Source of the DNA: Planctomycetota bacterium
GTDB taxonomy: Bacteria > Planctomycetota > Phycisphaerae > Phycisphaerales > SM1A02
Assembly (NCBI GenBank): GCA_018970045.1
Contig: JAGWXC010000004.1
Coordinates: 1-35,994 of the forward strand
Direction of reading: 5' to 3'
DNA length: 35,994 nt
Positions within the stretch are counted from its first letter, which is position 1. Each line of letters begins with the position of its first letter. This document shows positions 30,061 through 35,994 of the stretch, in pieces. A program made the translations under genes and the position numbers. The notes under the pieces are model-generated. The model worked only from the letters and a program-made list of their open reading frames with translations, was not told the DNA's origin and made no database searches.

Positions 30061-31074
30061 ATGCGCATCGCCTTCGCCACGTCGATCCTGCTGGCTCTTG
30101 GGGCTGCACGCATGCTCGAGCCCACGCCCGCCGAACTCTTGGCCCAGGAGGCGAAGGCCTTCCTCGAGGCGCTCGATCCAGCACAGCGCGCTCAGGCCTG
30201 CGTGGCGATCGATGCCCCGGCCCGCACGGCGTGGTCGTTCGTGCCGGGGGACCGGCCCGGCATCAGGCTCGATGCGTTGCAGCCGCAGCAGCGTGAGCGG
30301 GCGCTGTCGATGGCTCGACGTGCGTTGAGTGACCACGGCTGGAAGGTGGTGCGTGGCGTCTTCGCGCTCGAGGGCATGCTCGCTGCCGGGCAGCCCGATC
30401 GCTACAACCCGCTCTGGTACGACGTGCTCGTCTTCGGCGATCCGATGGTGCCGCCATGGGGGATGCGTCTGGAGGGTCATCACCTCTCGCTACAGGTCAT
30501 GAGCGATGGTGCGCAGGTCACGGCGACGCCGATGTTCATCGGGGTCGCACCGTTCACCGTCAAGGGCGGCGAGCTCGATGGCTTCTCGCCCTTGGGTCGC
30601 GAGCGCGACCTTGCGTTCGTGCTCTGGGGCATGCTGTCACCCGAGCAACGCACGAAGGCGCGCCTGGGGACCGAGGCCCCGGCGGACGTTTTCGGCGTGC
30701 CCGGTGGCGAGGCGCGCCTGAAGGAGCGCGCGGGCCTTGAGGCCATGCACATGACCCGCGAGCAGCGCGATGTGCTCTGGTCGCTCGTGCGTGCGTTCGC
30801 CGCCAGGCTCGCGACCCCGTTCGAGAAGGCCGAGGTCGCGCGGTGGCGCGCCGCAAGCGTCGATGCGATGGTGTTCGCGTGGATGGGCGGCGATGAGCCC
30901 GGTCAGCGGCATTACTTCAGGATCGTGGGCGACGGATTTGCGATCGAGGTCGACTGCACCAGCGGCGTGGACCATGTGCATGCGGTCTGGCATGATCTGG
31001 GTCGCAACTTCGGCGATCCATTCCTCAAGCATGCGAAAGAGCATGCAGCAGGAACGGCGCACACGCACCCGTGA
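30061..31074 (+). CDS. DUF3500 domain protein, probably exported
   Basis: 337 residues. A short N-terminal hydrophobic stretch (MRIAFATSILLALGAARM) could be a signal peptide. The body matches DUF3500: AWSFVPGDRPGIRLDALQPQ, YDVLVFGDPMVPPWGMRLEG followed by HHLSL, VTATPMFIGVAPFTVKGGEL, and a C-terminal MGGDEPGQRHYFRIVGDGFA then CTSGVDHVHAVWHDLGRNFG. The function of the family is unknown; conserved His, Asp and Trp residues suggest an enzyme or metal-binding protein. It is divergent from the C26-eboE unit with only 35 bases between starts, and convergent with the dehydrogenase gene. The 103-base gap after it has a short GCGACG/CGTCGC stem-loop only. Confidence 0.8.
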   Translation: MRIAFATSILLALGAARMLEPTPAELLAQEAKAFLEALDPAQRAQACVAIDAPARTAWSFVPGDRPGIRLDALQPQQRERALSMARRALSDHGWKVVRGVFALEGMLAAGQPDRYNPLWYDVLVFGDPMVPPWGMRLEGHHLSLQVMSDGAQVTATPMFIGVAPFTVKGGELDGFSPLGRERDLAFVLWGMLSPEQRTKARLGTEAPADVFGVPGGEARLKERAGLEAMHMTREQRDVLWSLVRAFAARLATPFEKAEVARWRAASVDAMVFAWMGGDEPGQRHYFRIVGDGFAIEVDCTSGVDHVHAVWHDLGRNFGDPFLKHAKEHAAGTAHTHP

Positions 31075-31177
31075 TCACCTAGGTCGAGGCGGAGGTGTGC
31101 CGCAACGCTCGCGGTGGCGCGCTCGATCACGCCGCAGCCTCATCCGTGCGGGCGACGTCTCGTCGCACACGACGCGG

Positions 31178-33703
31178 TCACTGCCCCGGCTGTGCGCGCT
31201 GGCGGTTGGCCCATTCCGCACCGGCCTGTTCGACGTAGGCGATCAGGTCGATGATGTCATCCTTTGAGAAGGAATCGAGCAGATGCGCCGGCATCGGGCT
31301 GATGGCCGAAAGGGCCCGCGCACGGATCCGCGCCACCGGTACCTCCTGCCGCACCTTGCCGTAGGGGTCGACGGTCAGCGTGACGATGCCTTCACGCTCG
31401 CCGAGGATGCGCCCTGTGACGGTCGATCCATCATCGAGCGTGAGCGTGGTGAAGGCATACTGGTCGCTCACCACCTTGCTCGGCTCGAGGATCGCGGTGA
31501 TGAAGTCGGCGCGCGAGAAGCGGCTGCCGGCGGCCGTGATGTCTGGCCCGATCGACTCGCCCGAGTCGGCGAACCGATGGCACTGCAGGCACATGCCGGC
31601 TTCGAGCACCCGTCGCCCGTTGCCGAGGTTGCGAGGCGTGGTCGCTTCGGCCAAGTGCGCGTAGAGCGCCTCGAGCTTCCACTCGGTGAGCGGCTTGCCG
31701 CCGCCGGTGGCGGCCGGCGCGCGCTCCTCGCGCATCGCCGCCCGCATGCGCTCGTAGGCCTCGCGCTCGTCTGCTGGGGTTCGCTCGTTCACCTGGCGCT
31801 CGATCGCATCGACGAAGCCCTGCAGGCTGAAGCCACCACGGAAGGCTCGTGCATCCTCGATCCAGAGGATGAGCGACCGGCGCTGGTCAGGCGTGAGGTC
31901 GCTGCGCAGGCGCAGCGGCATCGCGAAGGCCATGGCATCGGTGCCCTCGGTCGACTCCAGGAGTTCCACCGTCGTGGCGATGGCCTCGGGCGAGCCAAGG
32001 CCCACGAGCAGTTCGGCAAGCGACCGGTCGAGCGCCACATCGCCGGAGGAATAGAGCTTGCCCAGGGCCGTGATGACCGAGTCTGCCGCATTGGGTGCAG
32101 GCTGTACGGTCGACCACTCGCTCGCGTGCTCGCTGCACCATGACGTCCCGCCCAGCCGCGCGGTCGCGATCGTCGCCATGCGCGCCAAGCCTTGCCGGCA
32201 TTCGACTTGGTTGCACAGTGGGAAGTCCGCCATGATCGCTGGCAGCATCGTCAGCAGGTGGCAGCGATCTTCGTTCGACCCCACGCGGGCGAGGGCGACC
32301 ATGAGCTCCAGGCGCGCACGGAAGGTGATCGTGGCATCGCTCACGCGCGCACGCCAAGCATCGACCGGCAGGGCTTCGATCGCCAAGCGCGTCGTGAAGC
32401 GCGTGAAGCGGTCAGGCGAGCCGAGCAGCGGCAGCAGCGTGACCAGTCGTTCGTTGGTGGCCGTTGCATCGGGTGCGGGCCCCGAGAGCATGGGCTTGAG
32501 CGCGAGTCGCTCGGTGACGTGCGGCGGCGTCGGCGCCAGTTCCTCTTGGCCTTGCCACGGATCCTTCGCGGCAATCCGGTAGAGGCCGCTCTGGGTCCCA
32601 CGGCCACCGGTTGCCACGTACATCGCGCCACCGGGACCGAACTCGATGTCGGTCACCGGCATCGGTCGACCCGTGGCAAAGGGCTCCCACCGTCCGCGCC
32701 AGGTCGTGCCATCACGAACCAGTTCGACGGCGAGGATGCGCCCGTAGGACCAGTCCGCGATGAAGAGCCGATCGCGCCAGGGCGCCGGGAACGAACTGTT
32801 GCGTGCAAAGGTCACGCCGACGGGGCTCGCAGGATCCGTGTCGACGACGGCAGGGAGCGTGTCGATCGCGGTCGGGTGCAGCTTGGCGCTGCCGGATCGC
32901 CAGCCGAAGTCGCCGCCCTCGACCAGGTGCAGCACGCGCGGGGCGCGGTACCACGGTGCACCGATGTCCCACTCCATGTCGCTGTCGTAGGTCATGGCCT
33001 CGCCATCGACGGTGAAGTCGATGTCGCAGGCGTTGCGCATGCCGCAGGCCACGATCTCGCAGCGCGAGCCATCGGTGGCGCATCGCACCAGCATGCCGCC
33101 GGGCGCCATGATGCCGTGCGCGTGGCCGCGAGGATCCCACTCGCGCTCCATGACGAGGTCCTCCGCCCAGTGGCGCACGGGCGAGTCCTTCGCCGCGCAC
33201 TCCGGCACCGGCACATGGTTGCCCAGGATCGCCCAGATGCGGCCATCGGGTCCCTTGCGGATGCCGTGCACGCCGTGCTCGCCACCGCCACCCCAGGCGT
33301 AGAGCCGCTCATGCCGGTCATAGGTGCCGTCGCCGTCGGTGTCGGTCAGCTTCCACAATCCGCCGCCATCCTTGGGTTCGCGCGTGCTGTTGGCCCAGAG
33401 CACATTTGCATCAACGCAGAGTCCGTGCACATCACGCACCGGGACATCCAGCGGCGTGATCGTGGGCGGCGTGATGGACAGGTCGATGCGGTGCAGGCCT
33501 TCGTACTGCGAGCCGACGATCGCGCGCCCCTGCTCGTCGAAGCACATGGAGATCCATGATCCATGCCCCTCACCTGCGCTGGCGAGCAGCTCGATCGTGA
33601 ACCCCTCGGGCACCGTGATCATGTCGGCCGGCGGAGCCTGGCCGCCACCGGCGATGGCAGGAGCGACCAGGAAGAGCGACGCCGTCAGGCCAATGGTGCG
33701 CAT
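31178..33703 (-). CDS. PVC-type secreted dehydrogenase with C-terminal haem c motif
   Basis: 841 residues. A signal peptide (to about residue 18, APAIAG) precedes a six-bladed propeller of the sorbosone/PQQ dehydrogenase type: TVPEGFTIELLASAGEGHGS, SMCFDEQGRAIVGSQYEGLH, RDVHGLCVDANVLWANSTRE, DTDGDGTYD, GEHGVHGIRKGPDGRIWAIL, HAHGIMAPGGMLVRCATDG and FGWRSGSAKLHPTAID. A HEAT-like helical region follows (about 420-690). The C-terminal PVC haem domain reads AGMCLQCHRFADSGESIGPD, with CxxCH and a TLTLDDGSTVTGRILGE strand pair. These proteins are numerous in Planctomycetes and are thought to oxidise sugars or alcohols periplasmically and pass electrons to the haem. A TAGCAT box lies 6 bases before ATG 33703. 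Confidence 0.9.
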   Translation of the reverse strand: MRTIGLTASLFLVAPAIAGGGQAPPADMITVPEGFTIELLASAGEGHGSWISMCFDEQGRAIVGSQYEGLHRIDLSITPPTITPLDVPVRDVHGLCVDANVLWANSTREPKDGGGLWKLTDTDGDGTYDRHERLYAWGGGGEHGVHGIRKGPDGRIWAILGNHVPVPECAAKDSPVRHWAEDLVMEREWDPRGHAHGIMAPGGMLVRCATDGSRCEIVACGMRNACDIDFTVDGEAMTYDSDMEWDIGAPWYRAPRVLHLVEGGDFGWRSGSAKLHPTAIDTLPAVVDTDPASPVGVTFARNSSFPAPWRDRLFIADWSYGRILAVELVRDGTTWRGRWEPFATGRPMPVTDIEFGPGGAMYVATGGRGTQSGLYRIAAKDPWQGQEELAPTPPHVTERLALKPMLSGPAPDATATNERLVTLLPLLGSPDRFTRFTTRLAIEALPVDAWRARVSDATITFRARLELMVALARVGSNEDRCHLLTMLPAIMADFPLCNQVECRQGLARMATIATARLGGTSWCSEHASEWSTVQPAPNAADSVITALGKLYSSGDVALDRSLAELLVGLGSPEAIATTVELLESTEGTDAMAFAMPLRLRSDLTPDQRRSLILWIEDARAFRGGFSLQGFVDAIERQVNERTPADEREAYERMRAAMREERAPAATGGGKPLTEWKLEALYAHLAEATTPRNLGNGRRVLEAGMCLQCHRFADSGESIGPDITAAGSRFSRADFITAILEPSKVVSDQYAFTTLTLDDGSTVTGRILGEREGIVTLTVDPYGKVRQEVPVARIRARALSAISPMPAHLLDSFSKDDIIDLIAYVEQAGAEWANRQRAQPGQ

Positions 33704-33709
33704 GCGGCC

Positions 33710-33715
33710 ATGCTA
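33710..33715 (-). promoter_or_regulatory. Putative -10 box of the PVC dehydrogenase gene
   Basis: TAGCAT on the minus strand, 6 bases before ATG 33703, with no ribosome site between. It shares CTAGCATGGCC with the dusB promoter. It lies in the 62-base gap after the upstream propeller gene. Confidence 0.5.
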
Positions 33716-33765
33716 GGCCGGAGGACGTCGTTCACGATGGGCGCGACCGTGACCAGCCGCCATCG

Positions 33766-35313
33766 TCAGGGCTTCGGGATCCTGTTCAGCGTGTACATCG
33801 TCAGGTCGTGCAGCAGTCGCTCGCCGTCGGCCGCACGCTTGAGGCCCGCAGCACGCAACTCATGCACGAAGGTGGGTCGCAGGCCCTCGATCGAGAGTTC
33901 GATCACGAGCCCGTCCTCACTCACGGCCTTCGGCGTGACGACCAGTTGCTTCGTCTCGATCTCGGGGCTGCCGTAGGGCTCGAAGTACCAGTAGGTGTAG
34001 CTCGACATCGACCAGGTCGTCGGGTCGAGCGCGCTCGCACGATCGACCGGCTGCGTGGTCGTGATGCGGAATCCTGATGGGGTCGCGCGCATCGACAGGA
34101 TCTCGAAGGGAACCTCGCCCTTCCACGAGAGTCGCTGCAGGCCTTCGCTGCGCGAGCCCGCACTGGCCCAGCCACGGTTCGTCTCGCCGCAGAGGATCGT
34201 GCCGGGCGACTCAAGCGCGATGCGGATGATGCCGCAGTCGAATCCGTGGCGGAACGGGAAGACCGCCCCCTGCCACTGGCCGTCGACCTTCTCGAGGTCG
34301 ATGCGGTTGATCGTGGCGGCGTACTGGTCGGGCACGAGGCACTGGCCTGCAAAGGGTCCGAACGAACCCTCGGGCAGCCACAGCGGATTGCCCGGGCTGC
34401 GACCGGCCTTGTCGAAGGGGAGCCAGACCGCGGGCAGTCGGTAGTTCGGCATGCGCTCTGCCGCCTGGCCCTGCGTGATGCGGTTGGGATGTTCGCCCTT
34501 GCTGCCGTCGGCGTTGGGAGCGGGCCACGTGACCAGAGACTCAGGCCGCGCGGTGTCATCGACGCCGAAGGGATGGCCGTGGTAGTCACCGCGCACGAGC
34601 TGGCTGAGCTTGCTCGTGGCGCACCACTCGCCCTGGTTGTCGGTGTAGAAGACATCGCCCCACGGCGCGACGCCGACGCCGCACGGGCTGCGCAGCCCGG
34701 CGCACTCGTAGCTGATCGATCCATCGGGCGCCACGCGCACGGCCCAGCCGCGCCAGCGCGGTCGGCCGAAGGGTTCCTCGCCGAAGCCGCGGTTCAGCGT
34801 GATCCACGCCGATCCATCGGGCGTGAAGGCAGGACCGAAGGCGTACTCGTGGTAGTTGCCGCTGATGTCCCAGCCATCCTGCACGGTCTCGAAGACATCG
34901 CCTCGACCATCGCCATCGGCGTCACGGAACCGCGTGAGCTCGCCGCGCTGCGTCATGTAGATCCACTGGTCATCGCCGGGCTTGCGGGCCAAACCCATCG
35001 GCTCAAGCAGGCCATCGGCGTAGAGCGTCCAGGCAGGCTTCGCGCCGGGCTGTTCGGTGACCAACCACAGTTCACCGCGACGCGTGCAGACGAGCGTTCG
35101 TCCGCCACCCATGGGCAGGATGCCGCTGACCTCGGGCACCACGGCTTGGGGCCACTCGATCGTGGAGATGGCGCTGTAGACCGCCTCGCGCTCGGCCTGC
35201 GAACGATTGATCGAGGTCTGGGTGGCGCGCGAGGCGTCGTCGCCCTGGGCATGCCCGGGCGCTGCAGCGACGAAGGCCATGGCCACGATCGCGAGTCGAG
35301 AGATCATCACCAT
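33766..35313 (-). CDS. Secreted sorbosone-dehydrogenase-like beta-propeller protein
   Basis: 515 residues. A signal peptide (MVMISRLAIVAMAFVAAAPGHAQ region) is followed by propeller blades: VPEVSGILPMGGGRTLVCTR, ADGLLEPMGLARKPGDDQWI, ELTRFRDADGDGRGDVFETV, SGNYHEYAFGPAFTPDGSAW, AGLRSPCGVGVAPWGDVFYT and DNQGEWCATSKLSQLV. A C-terminal beta domain (FEILSMRATPSGFRITTTQP to FVHELRAAGLKRAADGERLL) resembles that following the propeller in planctomycete dehydrogenases. There is no CxxCH, unlike the gene downstream. The start overlaps the upstream partial gene by 7 bases, so they are one operon. A start at the third codon (ATG 35307) is possible. Confidence 0.82.
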   Translation of the reverse strand: MVMISRLAIVAMAFVAAAPGHAQGDDASRATQTSINRSQAEREAVYSAISTIEWPQAVVPEVSGILPMGGGRTLVCTRRGELWLVTEQPGAKPAWTLYADGLLEPMGLARKPGDDQWIYMTQRGELTRFRDADGDGRGDVFETVQDGWDISGNYHEYAFGPAFTPDGSAWITLNRGFGEEPFGRPRWRGWAVRVAPDGSISYECAGLRSPCGVGVAPWGDVFYTDNQGEWCATSKLSQLVRGDYHGHPFGVDDTARPESLVTWPAPNADGSKGEHPNRITQGQAAERMPNYRLPAVWLPFDKAGRSPGNPLWLPEGSFGPFAGQCLVPDQYAATINRIDLEKVDGQWQGAVFPFRHGFDCGIIRIALESPGTILCGETNRGWASAGSRSEGLQRLSWKGEVPFEILSMRATPSGFRITTTQPVDRASALDPTTWSMSSYTYWYFEPYGSPEIETKQLVVTPKAVSEDGLVIELSIEGLRPTFVHELRAAGLKRAADGERLLHDLTMYTLNRIPKP

Positions 35314-35994
35314 GCGAGCTCCGTGCGCACGATGGCGCCGTAGGGGAATGAAGGATCATTTGAGGGCTGCAGCGGCACGCCCGCCACCAGTTCCGTTCGG
35401 CCATCGACGGTGCGCACGAAGGGCCGTGCACCGCTCACGAAGAGCACAGGGCCGCCGTCGATGCGCCAGCCTTCGCCATCGGCGACGATCGACGAACCTT
35501 CGGCGAGCCTGAGCGAGATCGCCTCGTCGGTCGTGCGGGCCTTGATGGTGAACGTGCGGTTGAGCCGTGCGCCACCAGTGAAGAGCACCGTGCCCACCGC
35601 TTCATCCACACGCAGGCCATCCCGGCCAATCGAGAAGGTCGGGTTGCCGCGAGCATCGCGCTGCATGCCGAGGAATCGCAGACCACTGAGCGACGTGCTC
35701 GGCCACGGTGCATCAGGAGAGGAGAGCACCGCGACCACCGGGCCGGTGGCCACGGTCACGACCGAGGATCCAGCGGGCATGCTCAACTGACCGGCTCGGC
35801 CTCGCCATGTGCCCTCTGCATTCATGAACTTGCCCTTCCACGCCTTGGCCAGGCGCAGCCCGCCGGCGTCGTACACGGCCGAGACACGCTCAGGGAAACC
35901 GATCGCGTGGCAGCGCGCACCGACGCCTTCCATGAAGGTGCCGAAGACGATCGTGCGTGCATCGGGCTCAAGGTCATACTCGCCTGGGGCAACC
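35307..35994 (-). CDS. C-terminal part of a planctomycete secreted dehydrogenase-associated protein (gene continues upstream)
   Basis: 229 codons remain; the reading frame is open to the window edge, so the gene is 5'-partial here. Visible strings are DARTIVFGTFMEGVGARCHA, IGFPERVSAVYDAGGLRLAK, AWKGKFMNAEGTWRGRAGQL, FLGMQRDARGNPTFSIGRDG and ISLRLAEGSSIVADGEGWRI. The R-C-H-A-I-G-F-P plus WKGxFxNxxGxWxGR pattern is one I associate with proteins next to sorbosone-type dehydrogenases and c-type cytochromes in Planctomycetes, in the region beside a haem domain. The haem part, if any, would be outside the window. Its stop overlaps the propeller gene start, indicating joint expression. Confidence 0.65.
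   Translation of the reverse strand, partial: VAPGEYDLEPDARTIVFGTFMEGVGARCHAIGFPERVSAVYDAGGLRLAKAWKGKFMNAEGTWRGRAGQLSMPAGSSVVTVATGPVVAVLSSPDAPWPSTSLSGLRFLGMQRDARGNPTFSIGRDGLRVDEAVGTVLFTGGARLNRTFTIKARTTDEAISLRLAEGSSIVADGEGWRIDGGPVLFVSGARPFVRTVDGRTELVAGVPLQPSNDPSFPYGAIVRTELAW

Overview
The window looks like chromosomal DNA of a GC-rich planctomycete, most likely of the Phycisphaerae type. The lineage is inferred from protein content: short VPAPG-helix-RRRR sorting tails, a lamin-tail plus dockerin-like secreted protein, a large PVC-type dehydrogenase with a C-terminal CxxCH haem motif, sorbosone-dehydrogenase-like propellers and a DUF6677-like membrane protein. No rRNA, tRNA, CRISPR array, insertion sequence or phage gene was recognised. 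Genes are densely packed and no gene-free stretch exceeds 300 bases. The longest gaps are 23661-23926, 12196-12450, 18202-18429 and 16397-16620.

Layout. 1-2899: the start of an M48 peptidase gene coupled to lemA, then a divergent DEAD-box helicase with a small membrane protein. 2866-4639: a coupled pair of small membrane proteins, a small charged protein, a 7Fe ferredoxin and a 23-residue Lys/Ala histone-H1-like peptide gene. 4821-7062: dapB coupled to a zinc-ligand-less M16 protein, then a small conserved-looking protein. 7165-11768: two coupled secreted amidohydrolase genes; the upstream one is a fusion of a degenerate and an intact amidohydrolase half. 11875-16396: a Cys-rich FlgM-like gene, divergent from a + strand run of lipoprotein, DNA polymerase III delta-prime-like ATPase, CYTH protein, atpC and scpB. 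16621-19467: two paralogous exported proteins with sorting tails, and dusB. 19554-23660: a secreted esterase, a DnaQ-like exonuclease, a GYF_2 protein, a degenerate Fic protein and an LTD/dockerin protein. 23927-30025: an Ebo-type cluster (C26 amidohydrolase, eboE, eboC, eboF, DUF3299). 30061-35994: a DUF3500 protein and the secreted dehydrogenase/propeller genes.

Three signals stand out. First, the Ebo-type cluster carries only eboE, eboC and eboF, flanked by translationally coupled genes for a class-I glutamine-amidotransferase-fold hydrolase and a DUF3299 protein, and its EboC has a long acidic, repeat-containing N-terminal extension. Second, several enzyme-family proteins have lost signature catalytic residues: Fic, M16, CYTH, two amidohydrolase domains, and a DEAD-box helicase reading DEGD. 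Third, many transcription-unit starts have a TANNNT hexamer ending 6-7 bases before the start codon, the geometry of leaderless transcription. It also helps decide several start codons.

Family assignments were made by eye from motifs, without database searches.
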